64,000 nt of DNA from Algoriphagus aquimarinus (GCF_007997215.1 NZ_VORW01000002.1:496001-560000), one strand, 5' to 3'; shown: positions 8,897 to 17,369, counted from the first letter of the stretch. Notes: generated by a model from the letters alone, not told the origin. Numbers and translations are program-made.

Positions 8897-10684
8897 TTAA
8901 AAGAGAAGATTGTAAACGATGTTTCCCTTTGCAGGCAAGAAAATACCGGCATTGCCATCAGTAGTATGTGCTACTGGAGCACCATAAGTAGCCTCATCGT
9001 ATTCCAGATACAAACCAGTTTCAGGCAATAAATAATAGCCTTTGTTGATCTTTTGAATCTCAGTGCCAGCTGCTATTTTGTAAAAGCCATTGCCAATACC
9101 AGAAACAGATCTATTGATTCCTTTGCCTGTTTCCAACACTTTGATTTCATCCTTAACTGATTCACCATTAAGAAGGTAAGAGAAAATAATATCTTCAGAA
9201 CCGTTCTTTAGCTGGTAACCTTTTGTTCTGAATTCTTCTGAAGCGCTGTAATCGCTGCTTACAGCATTTACTGCAGGAGTGGTTAAATTGATCAATGCAC
9301 CACGAGGGATAGATACGCCATTTCCACGGCTATTCCACATAGGAGTAGCGTCCAAAAACAATCCTCTCCATACTTGGATCAATGTACCAGTTTCCATGTC
9401 GTATGCGTAGTTCACTTGCTCTTTGCTGGCAACAGAAACTACATGACTCAATCTCTTATGATTTGGAATGTCTCTGAAGCTTCGCAAAACTGGAGTTTCA
9501 TCTACATCTACTAGGATAGGATCGGTATCTTGATTTGCACCAGCGGCAGAGACCAGAAGATTTGTGCTTCTAAGTCCTGGACCGGAAATAGCCAAGTTGA
9601 ATCCGTCAACTGACCAATTTCTGTTTTTGGAAGCAATGATTTGAATAGGATTGTCTCCAGCTTTCAATTGCTTTTTGACTCTTACACCTCTATCGGATAG
9701 ATTAGAAATGCTTTCACTACCAGTAGCGAAACCAGCTAATCCACCTGGAACCTGAAGTGTGATTTGGTATTCACCAGCTTCAGCTACATTCAAGTTCGCA
9801 GTGTATTTGGTCAAATTGACATCAGATACAGATGCAGGAACTTCACTTAGAGAAGCAACGCTCCCTTTAGCGATCGACGACTTGCCTGATAGCTCCTCAA
9901 GGTTATTGAATGAACCTTGGAATGTTTCATAGTTCACTTTAGAAACAGTAGGAGTCTTGGCATTGAATGGTGTGATTTCAATATTTCTGAAAGCCACTGC
10001 ACCATGATCACCTTGAATTCTTAGTGGACCTTCAGCTACATCTTTACCGGACATTGCGCCACGCGTAGGGCCGAAAACTTCCACATTTTCGTGAATAGTC
10101 ACTCCATTAAGTTTTATAGAAAGGAATCGAGCATTCTCGATTTTGCTTCCGGAAGCATCAAATTTTGCTGCTTGGAAAGATACTTCCAGCTTTTGCCAAA
10201 CACCCGGTGCTTTGCTTGCATTTTGACGAGGAGCATAACCTTGGTAGCCTTTTTGGTCCTCAGGTTTGCTCTCGTCCCAGCGTTGATAGATTCCGCCATT
10301 GTCACCAGGTTTGGTGTTGGTGGTAGTCCAGCTATCTAGGATTTGAATTTCATAGTTTCCTTGAAGGTAAACTCCGGAATTAGATCCAGGAGCAACCATG
10401 TACTCCAAAGAAAGATCTACATCTCCGAATTTATCAGTAGAAATAATATCTGCACCATGGGTTTTCTTGGTTGGAAGATTAGCCATGATGCCAGAGCCAT
10501 CGGCGAATTGAAGCTCATTAGGAATGGCTGGATTAGCCCAGACCTTTCCTACTTCTGCCCAGCTACCTTTATTTCCTTCGAAGGAACCTAGGTTTAGCTT
10601 AACAGGATTTTGTTGTGCTTGCACGATACCCAGCTGTAAAGCTAAGGCAGCGGTGAGCAAGCCTACATGTTTGTTCAAAATCAT
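8897..10684 (-). CDS. Exported DUF1080 / 3-keto-disaccharide hydrolase domain protein with extra C-terminal domains
   Basis: A 595-residue protein with an N-terminal signal peptide (cleavage after VQAQ, ~residue 24). Residues ~45-240 are a concanavalin-like DUF1080 domain, recognisable from SLEYMVAPGSNSGVYLQG, YEIQILDSW and GGIYQRW. The family includes 3-keto-disaccharide and 3-keto-glycoside hydrolases or lyases. Residues ~250-370 look like a carbohydrate-binding sandwich module, and the last ~200 residues form another beta-rich domain of unknown role. It is the first gene of a two-gene operon with the propeller/cytochrome c protein (18-base gap). Together with the Gfo/Idh/MocA enzyme it suggests oxidise-then-cleave glycoside degradation; that pathway assignment is inference. 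Confidence 0.8.
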   Translation of the reverse strand: MILNKHVGLLTAALALQLGIVQAQQNPVKLNLGSFEGNKGSWAEVGKVWANPAIPNELQFADGSGIMANLPTKKTHGADIISTDKFGDVDLSLEYMVAPGSNSGVYLQGNYEIQILDSWTTTNTKPGDNGGIYQRWDESKPEDQKGYQGYAPRQNASKAPGVWQKLEVSFQAAKFDASGSKIENARFLSIKLNGVTIHENVEVFGPTRGAMSGKDVAEGPLRIQGDHGAVAFRNIEITPFNAKTPTVSKVNYETFQGSFNNLEELSGKSSIAKGSVASLSEVPASVSDVNLTKYTANLNVAEAGEYQITLQVPGGLAGFATGSESISNLSDRGVRVKKQLKAGDNPIQIIASKNRNWSVDGFNLAISGPGLRSTNLLVSAAGANQDTDPILVDVDETPVLRSFRDIPNHKRLSHVVSVASKEQVNYAYDMETGTLIQVWRGLFLDATPMWNSRGNGVSIPRGALINLTTPAVNAVSSDYSASEEFRTKGYQLKNGSEDIIFSYLLNGESVKDEIKVLETGKGINRSVSGIGNGFYKIAAGTEIQKINKGYYLLPETGLYLEYDEATYGAPVAHTTDGNAGIFLPAKGNIVYNLLF

Positions 10685-10978
10685 GTGAAATTGGGGGGTT
10701 AATTGATAGAACGAGGTTTATTAGAAAAATGCAAAATAGATACTCCATGCATGGCTTCGAAGAGTTGAAAACCACACGAATTTAAGCTTTACACAAAGAT
10801 TTTAATAATCTGACTAGCGAATTTTTCTTTCGGGCTTAAAGATAAACGCTCTGTTTCCTTCTGCAAGTAAATCTCAATTGATAGATCAATTCTCACTATG
10901 TTTCAGAGATTTTCTCAATTCACTTTTTAAAGTGGAGCTGACCTTTTTAGAAAAAAATAATACAGTGATAAAGGAGAT

Positions 10979-11542
10979 TCAAATCTCATCAAGCCCCTTT
11001 CGAGCTGGTTTTGTTTGCTTTTTAAAGTCGGAGGGAGTCATACCTGTTTCCTTTTTGAACTGTGAAGAAAGATAGGCCATGCTGGAGTACTTGAGTTTAT
11101 CTGCAATCTCAGAAAGACTCAATTCATCATAGATCAGAAGCTCCTTCACTTTTTCTGTTTTCTGCTGAGTGATGTATTTCTCTATAGTGATCCCTTCTAC
11201 TTGAGAGAATAGCCGACTCATCGAAGAGTATTCCTGTCCGATCTCCTGTGATAAAAAGGTAGAGAAATTGACATGTATTAATTTGTCTGAATGATGAATT
11301 TGAGATACTATGAGCGCTTTAATCTGGGAAATCAATGCTGCACTCTGGCTTTCCAATAATTCAAAACCTTTACTTTTGAGAATACCCATCAGTTTTTTCT
11401 TCTGCTCGTTCCCAAGGTCTTCCTGCAGTTGTACTTTTCCTAATTCCACAGAAGTGAAGCCAATTCCTTCCTGAGCAAGTGCATCTTTTACAGCAACTAT
11501 ACAGCGTGGGCAAACCATATTTTTGATATAAATCAGTGACAT
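10979..11542 (-). CDS. AraC-type transcriptional regulator with N-terminal HMA-like CxxC segment
   Basis: A 187-residue protein. The C-terminal ~90 residues form an AraC double helix-turn-helix: the LSLSEIADKLKYSSMAYLSSQFKKETG block is typical, with the second helix-turn-helix ending in MTPSDFKKQ. The N terminus (MSLIYIKNMVCPRCIVAVKDALAQ) resembles heavy-metal-associated domains: CPRC sits where HMA proteins carry the metal-binding CxxC loop, followed by an amphipathic helix and GIGFTSVELGKVQL. That suggests a metal- or redox-sensing input domain, though metal binding is not shown. It lies 294 bases upstream of the DUF1080 operon, same strand, and could regulate it or the monooxygenase gene behind it. 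Confidence 0.8.
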   Translation of the reverse strand: MSLIYIKNMVCPRCIVAVKDALAQEGIGFTSVELGKVQLQEDLGNEQKKKLMGILKSKGFELLESQSAALISQIKALIVSQIHHSDKLIHVNFSTFLSQEIGQEYSSMSRLFSQVEGITIEKYITQQKTEKVKELLIYDELSLSEIADKLKYSSMAYLSSQFKKETGMTPSDFKKQTKPARKGLDEI

Positions 11543-11704
11543 TTTTGGATAGCGGAGTTAGGAAACAAATGTATTCAATGCGATTAAAGTTCTTTTTGAG
11601 CGAATTTAGGGTTTAGGAAAATCCTTTTAAAATAAGTTAGCAGTGGTGTCATTACTTCCACTTAACGAATTGAAAGCACTGGAACTGAAATCTAAGCTCT
11701 ATTT

Positions 11705-12022
11705 CTAAATAGAAAACCCATAATCCCGCTCGACTAAGCAAATTCTTGTCTTATAGGCTGCATACCATTTTTCCCTGCCTATTCTTTGGGCTATGAGGTG
11801 ATCCGTTTGTTGTTTCCAGTTTCGGATTGCTTCCAAATTCTGCCAATAACTTATGGTGATTCCTAAGCCATCTCTGACACTTTCATGTCCCAAATACCCT
11901 TCTTGAGCTTCGGCTAAGCTTACCATTTCTATAGAAGTTTCGGCGTAACCTTCTTCAATTTCAGTTCTAATATTAGTGAAAATCACTGCGTAGTAAGGAG
12001 GTTGTGGAGTTAGGGCGATCAT
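11705..12022 (-). CDS. Antibiotic biosynthesis monooxygenase (ABM) domain protein
   Basis: A 105-residue single-domain protein of the dimeric alpha/beta-barrel ABM superfamily. The pattern YYAVIFTNIRTEIEEGY, EGYLGHESVRD and ISYWQNLEAIRNWKQ is typical of the group whose members are cofactor-free monooxygenases, haem-degrading enzymes or uncharacterised stress proteins. No active-site residue is diagnostic. It is not tightly linked to its neighbours: 84 bases separate it from the end of the kinase gene and 162 from the AraC gene. Confidence 0.8.
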   Translation of the reverse strand: MIALTPQPPYYAVIFTNIRTEIEEGYAETSIEMVSLAEAQEGYLGHESVRDGLGITISYWQNLEAIRNWKQQTDHLIAQRIGREKWYAAYKTRICLVERDYGFSI

Positions 12023-12107
12023 TTTTTACAAGATTGTTTATACCCTTAAATTAGTGGAATATATCTGTCATTCTTTGGCTAAGTGCAGTCTAGCGGATAC
12101 ACATATT

Positions 12108-14660
12108 TTATTTATAGGGAATGTAAATATCAAAGGTTGCCCCTTTGTTTAGTTCGCTCGTTGCGGTAATTAAGCCATTGTGATTCTCTACAATCTTTTT
12201 CACGATGGTAAGTCCTATTCCTGTGCCTTTTATTTTTTCTTTATCGTGGAGACGTTTAAACAATTCAAAAATGTTGTCTTTATACTTCGGTTCAAAGCCG
12301 ATTCCGTTGTCGGTAATAGTAATGTGGCTGTATTCTTTTTGGGATAAAAGTTTCTGGTTATTCTCTTCGCTGCCTATTATTATTCTGCTTTTTATGATAA
12401 TGTGCGGTGGTAAATCGTGTTTTGCAAATTTCAGTGCATTGCCAATAATGTTGTCCAGAAGTTGGCGAAACTGAAAGAGAATAATATGTGCATCGCACAT
12501 TTCAGATACTTCAATGATTGCGTTTTTTTCCTCAATGGTATCTGCGAAATCTTTTTTTACTGATTCAATTATTGTGCTGAGATTGACGGTTTCAAATTTT
12601 CGTTCCGTAGAAATAGTGCGGGAGTATGAAAGTAAATCTGCTATCAGCCCTTGCATACGGTTGGCGGCATCCTCCATTCGCAAAATATAATCTTTGCCTT
12701 TCTGAGACAAATTTTGCGATTCATCCGTGATAAGACATGATGCGAAGACTTGAATTTTTCGCAATGGCTCTTGTAAATCATGGCTGGAAATGTAATTGAA
12801 TGCTTCCAATTCCTTGTTTGCAACGACTAATTCTGCTGCTCGTTTTTCTTTCTCCTCATTTTGAAACGCGAGCTCTTTGTTCGCAATATCTAACTCCGCT
12901 GCGCGCTTTTCTTTCTCTTCATTTTGAAATGCAAGTTCTTTGTTCGCTACGACTAATTCTGCCGCCCGTTTATCTTTCTCCTCATTTTGAAACGCGAGCT
13001 CTTTGTTCGCTACGACTAATTCTGCTGCCCGTTTATCTTTCTCCTCATTTTGAAAGGCGAGCTCTTTGTTCGCAATATCTAACTCCGCTGCGCGCTTTTC
13101 TTTCTCTTCATTTTGAAATGCAAGTTCTTTGTTCGCTACGACTAACTCTGCTGCCCGTTTATCTTTCTCCTCATTTTGAAAGGCGAGCTCTTTGTTCGCA
13201 ATATCTAACTCCGCTGCGCGCTTTTCTTTCTCTTCATTTTGAAATGCAAGTTCTTTGTTCGCTACGACTAACTCTGCTGCCCGTTTATCTTTCTCCTCAT
13301 TTTGAAACGCAAGCTCTTTGTTGGCAACGACTAATTCTGCTGCCCGTTTATCCTTCTCCTCATTTTGAAACGCGAGCTCTTTGTTTGCAATATCTAACTC
13401 CGCTGCGCGCTTTTCTTTCTCTTCATTTTGAAACGCAAGTTCTTTGTTCGCAACGACTAATTCTGCTGCCCGTTTATCTTTCTCCTCATTTTGAAACGCG
13501 AGCTCTTTGTTCGCAATATCTAACTCCGCTGCCCGTTTTTCTTTTTCCTCATTTTGAAACGCAAGTTCTTTGTTGGCAACGACTAATTCTGCTGCTCGTT
13601 TTTCTTTTTCCTCATTCTGAAAAGCAAGTTCTTTGTTGGCTATTCGTAAATCTTTCGCCCATTTTTGCTCTGTTACATCCCGGGCAGCAGCAAAAACGCC
13701 AAGAACATTGCCTTTATCATCTTTATAAACTGATGCATTATACAATACATCTGTCAGGTTGCCATTTTTATGTTTTATCGTTAGCGGGTAATCTGCCACA
13801 AAACCTTTTTCAAAAACCTGCCGATAACCTTCCTGTGCTTTTTTAGATTCGGTAAAATAATTTGAAAAGTCTGTTCCAATCAGTTTTTTGCGAGACACAC
13901 CGGTTACTTTAATAGATGCCTCATTCACATCTAATATTTTTCCTTCGGCACTGATAGTAACCAGGGGATCTAAACTTGCTTCAATCAAACTACGGGCATA
14001 ATTAGCAATGATCAGCTCCGCTGACCGTTTATCTTTCTCCTCATTCTGAAAAGCAAGTTCTTTGTTCGCTTCGACCAATTCCGCTTCGCGCTTTTCCTTC
14101 TCTTCATTTTGAAAAGTAAGTTCTTTGTTTACAATTTTTAATTGCTCTTCGGATTCTTTGAGTTTGGTAATATCTACTCTGATAGCAAGAAATTGATAGG
14201 GTTTGCTTTGTTCATTCAGAAATGGAACGATGGTCGTGTCTACCCAATAAAATGTTCCATCCTTGGCTTTGTTTTTTAATTCACCGTTCCATACTTTCCC
14301 GCTGGCAATTGTTTCCCATAAATCACGAATAAACTCTTTCGGGTGATACCCTGAATTAATAATGCGATGGTCTTGTCCGATTAGTTCGTCCTCTCTATAT
14401 TTTGATATTTTACAAAAATTGCTATTTGCCTTTTTAATAATTCCATTTTTGTCAGTCAGTGCTATTATAGTTGTTTCATCCAATGCACTTATATAATCAG
14501 ATACTTCCTTTAAACTGTTCTTTAGAAGTTTTTCTGATTGTTTAAGTTCTTTGTTGGCAATACCTAATTCTGCGGCTCGTTTTGCTTTCTCCACATTTTG
14601 AAAAGCAAGCTCTTTCCTTGCAACAACTAATTCTGCTGCTCTTTTTTCTTTTTCTCCCAT
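12108..14660 (-). CDS. Soluble PAS sensor histidine kinase with a 13-fold 21-residue coiled-coil repeat
   Basis: An 850-residue protein without signal peptide or membrane helices. Order: two degenerate repeat units (1-45); PAS domain 1 (~52-170, followed by LKESEEQL); two more units (~176-217); PAS 2 (~218-337); thirteen tandem 21-residue units (341-613) of the type ANKELAFQNEEKEKRAAEL plus VV or DI; then HisKA and HATPase. The phospho-acceptor is His627 in SSHDLQEPLRK. ATP-binding boxes are GNALKFAKH (N), TDNGIGFEP (G1) and GTGIGLTIVKK (G2). Twenty-one residues equal three heptads, so every added unit keeps the helical register. The receiver-only gene upstream ends 15 bases before the start, so the two are co-transcribed. 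The long helix may transmit signals from the PAS domains or act as a spacer. Confidence 0.93.
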   Translation of the reverse strand: MGEKEKRAAELVVARKELAFQNVEKAKRAAELGIANKELKQSEKLLKNSLKEVSDYISALDETTIIALTDKNGIIKKANSNFCKISKYREDELIGQDHRIINSGYHPKEFIRDLWETIASGKVWNGELKNKAKDGTFYWVDTTIVPFLNEQSKPYQFLAIRVDITKLKESEEQLKIVNKELTFQNEEKEKREAELVEANKELAFQNEEKDKRSAELIIANYARSLIEASLDPLVTISAEGKILDVNEASIKVTGVSRKKLIGTDFSNYFTESKKAQEGYRQVFEKGFVADYPLTIKHKNGNLTDVLYNASVYKDDKGNVLGVFAAARDVTEQKWAKDLRIANKELAFQNEEKEKRAAELVVANKELAFQNEEKEKRAAELDIANKELAFQNEEKDKRAAELVVANKELAFQNEEKEKRAAELDIANKELAFQNEEKDKRAAELVVANKELAFQNEEKDKRAAELVVANKELAFQNEEKEKRAAELDIANKELAFQNEEKDKRAAELVVANKELAFQNEEKEKRAAELDIANKELAFQNEEKDKRAAELVVANKELAFQNEEKDKRAAELVVANKELAFQNEEKEKRAAELDIANKELAFQNEEKEKRAAELVVANKELEAFNYISSHDLQEPLRKIQVFASCLITDESQNLSQKGKDYILRMEDAANRMQGLIADLLSYSRTISTERKFETVNLSTIIESVKKDFADTIEEKNAIIEVSEMCDAHIILFQFRQLLDNIIGNALKFAKHDLPPHIIIKSRIIIGSEENNQKLLSQKEYSHITITDNGIGFEPKYKDNIFELFKRLHDKEKIKGTGIGLTIVKKIVENHNGLITATSELNKGATFDIYIPYK
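12822..13640 (-). repeat. 13 x 63-bp in-frame tandem repeat inside the kinase gene
   Basis: The array encodes residues 341-613 of the kinase as thirteen 21-codon units, exactly 819 bp. Units alternate between two types ending in VV or DI. Units 2-6 and 7-11 have the same order (DI, VV, DI, VV, VV), a 315-bp higher-order period. Such arrays are prone to copy-number change. Confidence 0.95.
13021..13272. repeat. 126-bp near-perfect tandem duplication within the kinase array
   Basis: 13021-13146 and 13147-13272 begin with the same bases and stay identical across almost the whole length (last base pairs of each copy included, with identity continuing about 30 bases further). Synonymous differences that separate other units are absent, pointing to a recent two-unit duplication or conversion. 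Confidence 0.85.
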
Positions 14661-14675
14661 GATTGCTTATCTGTG

Positions 14676-15113
14676 TTAGGTGATTTTTAAGAAAAAATTT
14701 TCTTTGGCAGGTCGTGTAGTTTGCTTCATATCAAGAGTTAAAACCATTTCAATGGTTTTAACTAAAAGCCGAAACGAAGAGGGTTTGCAGATATAATAAT
14801 TCGCCCCCTGCTGGTAGGTATTGTCAAGGATATTGTCATTTACTGAAGTCGTAAATATGACAACAGGAATTTTCTTAAGCTTTGGAGATTCTCTGATTTC
14901 CTTCAAACATTCAAGCCCGTTCTTGAATGGCATATTCAGGTCAAGAAAAATAACATCGGGAGGTGGATGCGCCGTTAAAATTTCAAGGTTGCTCATCAAC
15001 TCTAACCCATTTTTTGAAATGGTGAGTTGAGTGGGGGTGTTTATTATTTTAAGTGCTTTTTCAAAGAACATGCGGTCGTCAGCATCGTCTTCTGCAAGAA
15101 AGATATTTTTCAA
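14676..15113 (-). CDS. Receiver-only response regulator (Rcp1-like)
   Basis: A 145-residue CheY-like receiver domain with no output domain. Acidic pocket residues are Asp9/Asp10, the phospho-acceptor is Asp58 in IFLDLNMP, the switch Thr/Ser is in FTTS (~88-91), and the conserved Lys is Lys110 in CKPSS. The long insert after LEIL and the Pro-rich AHPPPDV before beta-3 are typical of the Rcp1/phytochrome-partner group. It is the first gene of an operon with the PAS kinase (15-base gap), so it is the likely phosphotransfer partner. Downstream targets are not visible; an orphan HPt protein is encoded at 28343-28678. Confidence 0.92.
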   Translation of the reverse strand: MKNIFLAEDDADDRMFFEKALKIINTPTQLTISKNGLELMSNLEILTAHPPPDVIFLDLNMPFKNGLECLKEIRESPKLKKIPVVIFTTSVNDNILDNTYQQGANYYICKPSSFRLLVKTIEMVLTLDMKQTTRPAKENFFLKIT

Positions 15114-15698
15114 TTGCGTCGGGATTGGACTTGGTACTTAAATGTACGAAAGAAGCGGGATATGAAATTGGTTTTCTTTGAGATAACAGAAATGCATCTA
15201 AATGCATAATTCGATATAAAGTGGAAACCCATGCCGGATTTACATCCTCACTTTACTTGATTGGTCCCAAGCTATCCCCCAAAAATAGATTTGGAAATGC
15301 TAATGAATAGCTGGGGCAGGACAACGTTTAGAAATGATTCTTTTGGATCATGTTAGCATTGGGTCGGGTTGCAGGTTGAGCAAACCACGCTCCGTCCAAG
15401 GAGAGTTCTTGACAAGCGAGATTCTGCGTAAAAATGTTGGAGATTTGATCTAAATTAAACCACTAACAAAAAAGTAAACTTTTAGCCTTGAATCTTATGA
15501 AAACTATTATCTGATTACTTTTAATGGGGCTTTTGCTGACTTCCTGGAGTGAGGAATTTTTAATTTTTAATCTTGAATATTTTAGTTTGTATCATCTCGT
15601 AAAACAGTTTTTATAGGAATTATTCAGCTAAATATCTTTTTAAAATTCATAATTGATTCTTATTTATTATGAAAGTGCATTTGGTTTACAGTAAGAAA
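15114..15698. other. 585-base spacer between two minus-strand units
   Basis: No intact gene was found. It should contain the promoter of the response regulator/kinase operon (near 15114) and the 3' end of the rhamnose isomerase transcript. The only coding-like trace is a plus-strand signal-peptide-like relic at 15497-15616, listed separately. Confidence 0.6.
15497..15616 (+). pseudogene. Possible relic of a SusD-like lipoprotein gene start
   Basis: From the ATG at 15497 the frame reads MKTII, a stop (TGA at 15512-15514), then LLLMGLLLTSWSEEFL and further residues to a TAG at 15614-15616. Hydrophobic h-region plus LLTS-x-SEEFL is the typical lipoprotein start of SusD proteins, where the x would be Cys. 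Here the codon is TGG (15545-15547), one change from TGT or TGC. Read-through of one stop and one substitution would restore a lipobox. The remainder is unrecognisable. It may be chance. Confidence 0.35.
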
Positions 15699-16976
15699 TT
15701 ACAATCCAGAAGCGATTGATTTTAAGCCTCTTTCTTGGATTAGTGTTTCTCTTACTTTAAGTGATCTAAATCCCTTGATTGGATCTATAGCTCCGCCAGA
15801 TCTGCGCATTGCTTCTGCAAGTAGAGGACGCAAATCAGTTCTAAAAGCATCCTGTAATATTTCCTGAGCACCAGCTACATCATGTATTTCCTGAGCGGCT
15901 TCCAAGGATTTACTATCTACCAATAATGCCTGAGCGTAGGAGAGTTTGATAGCCTGTACAGATTGAATCAGATCTTCCATCGGGTCTTTTAGATTATGAC
16001 TCGCATCGATCATCCAGGAAAGTGGGGGATTATTCGTTTCGCTAAATCCCTTTACCAGTTCCTGAAAAATCAAGAATAACTGATACGGTTTCACACTTCC
16101 AACAGTCAGGTCATCATCTCCGTACTTGGAGTCATTGAAGTGGAAACCACCCAATTTCCCCTCTGTCATCAGGGTAGCCACGATCTGCTCGATATTTGTA
16201 TTTGGCAGATGGTGGCCAAGATCCACAAGTGTAAATGCCTTTTTACCAAGCTTATTTGCCAAAAGGAATGATGTTCCCCAATCCTGAATCACTGTACTGT
16301 AGAAGTTTGGCTCGTAAGGTTTGTACTCAATAAGGAGTTTCCAGTCTTCGGGAATGTCCTTATAAATCTCTTGAAGAGATAAGTGTGTGTTTTCCAGCGC
16401 TTTTCTCAAGCTATGTTGACCTGGAAAGCTACTTCCATCTGCTAGCCAAACGGTCAGTGCTTTAGAACCTAATTTCTCTCCAATTTCAATTACCTGCTTG
16501 TTATGTTCTACAGCCAACTCACGAACGGCTGCATCTGAATTAGCTAAAGAACCGAATTTGTAGCTATGTGACTGATTAGCTTGGTCCTGAAAAGTATTAG
16601 AATTCACTGCGTCAAAGCCGATTCCAACTTCTGAGGCAGAGTCTTTGATGGCTTGATAATCACTTGGGATATCCCATGGAATATGAAGTGAAACGGCGTT
16701 GCTGGATTGATTGAGGGCATGAAGAATTCCTACATCTTGGATTTTTTGGATCAAGGTCGCAGGTTCACCACCTCCGGAAAATCTCCCGAATCGTGTTCCG
16801 CCTGTTCCCAATGCCCAACTTGGTATCGCAATCTGCAAGGCTTGAAGCTTGGAAATCAGTTCTTCTACGTTATTTCCTTTTTTCTCTAAGCTTTCGGCAA
16901 GGAATTCGAAGCTTCGGGAATGCTCAGCGCTTTGAGAGTTATTTTGATTTTGTATTTGGTCGAGAGTAAGTTTCAT
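15699..16976 (-). CDS. rhaI: L-rhamnose isomerase (RhaI type)
   Basis: A 425-residue TIM-barrel sugar isomerase, closest in pattern to the RhaI group of rhamnose isomerases (Pseudomonas/Gram-positive type) rather than E. coli RhaA. Metal-binding segments are visible in order: LLIEYKPYEPNFY (Glu), TLVDLGHHLPNTN (Asp, His) and GGFHFNDSKYGDDDL (His, Asp pair). It would convert L-rhamnose to L-rhamnulose in the cytoplasm. It is the last gene of a minus-strand rhamnose set and is separated from the upstream small membrane gene by a 199-base spacer with two word-type repeats. No kinase or aldolase for rhamnulose is present in the window. Confidence 0.88.
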   Translation of the reverse strand: MKLTLDQIQNQNNSQSAEHSRSFEFLAESLEKKGNNVEELISKLQALQIAIPSWALGTGGTRFGRFSGGGEPATLIQKIQDVGILHALNQSSNAVSLHIPWDIPSDYQAIKDSASEVGIGFDAVNSNTFQDQANQSHSYKFGSLANSDAAVRELAVEHNKQVIEIGEKLGSKALTVWLADGSSFPGQHSLRKALENTHLSLQEIYKDIPEDWKLLIEYKPYEPNFYSTVIQDWGTSFLLANKLGKKAFTLVDLGHHLPNTNIEQIVATLMTEGKLGGFHFNDSKYGDDDLTVGSVKPYQLFLIFQELVKGFSETNNPPLSWMIDASHNLKDPMEDLIQSVQAIKLSYAQALLVDSKSLEAAQEIHDVAGAQEILQDAFRTDLRPLLAEAMRRSGGAIDPIKGFRSLKVRETLIQERGLKSIASGL

Positions 16977-16980
16977 TGTT

Positions 16981-17172
16981 GTTGTTGTTTAACCGCAGAG
17001 GACACAAAGGTCACCCAAAGGGCGCGGTTTTATTGTTCAAAGTTGTTGTTGTCCCGCTTCTCCAGAAGCGGGGCTTATAGTTTTTTAACCACAGAGGACA
17101 CGGAGTTCACGCGGAGGGCACTGAGTAATATTAGGATTCTCTGTTCTCCTGCTTCTCCAGAAGCTGGACTAA
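16981..17172. repeat. Two 96-bp word-type repeats with GCTTCTCCAGAAGC hairpins
   Basis: The word AACCRCAGAGGACAC occurs at 16991 and again at 17087 (period 96). Each copy ends in a short palindrome: 17053-17072 (CCCGCTTCT/AGAAGCGGG, 2-nt loop) and 17151-17164. The block occupies nearly all of the spacer between the rhaI start and the upstream gene, so it lies in the rhaI leader or promoter region. Confidence 0.75.
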
Positions 17173-17175
17173 TAA

Positions 17176-17367
17176 TTAGTTCTCAGCTTCTTCATTTTCG
17201 TCAGATGCATTCATCCAAAAAGATGCGGAGACAAACCAAACTATCGTCCCTATAAACATCAATGTTTTGGAAAGTTCGGGAGTGATGATTCCCTTAAAAA
17301 CCAGAAAGGAAGGAACAAGTGTAACTGCTAAAGCTATAAATGATATTATTTTAAGTAATGATTTCAT
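17176..17367 (-). CDS. Small two-helix membrane protein downstream of the permease
   Basis: About 63 residues with two hydrophobic helices (roughly residues 5-24 and 33-52) and an acidic C-terminal tail (ASDENEEAEN). The ATG at 17367-17365 is preferred: a TTG two codons earlier would overlap the permease stop, whereas the ATG lies 2 bases beyond it, a translational-coupling arrangement. The constant pairing with the permease suggests an accessory or small subunit, but no family function is known to me. Confidence 0.7.
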   Translation of the reverse strand: MKSLLKIISFIALAVTLVPSFLVFKGIITPELSKTLMFIGTIVWFVSASFWMNASDENEEAEN

Positions 17368-17369
17368 AA

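Noticed and set aside
10979..11542. Copper chaperone or HMA-only protein
   Set aside because: The complete reading frame has a full AraC double helix-turn-helix, so the CxxC part is an input segment, not a separate chaperone.
12800..13846. Long plus-strand open frame (348 codons) opposite the kinase
   Set aside because: It exists because the 63-bp repeat has no stop in this antisense frame; it is a shadow of the real minus-strand kinase, with low-complexity composition and no recognisable domain.
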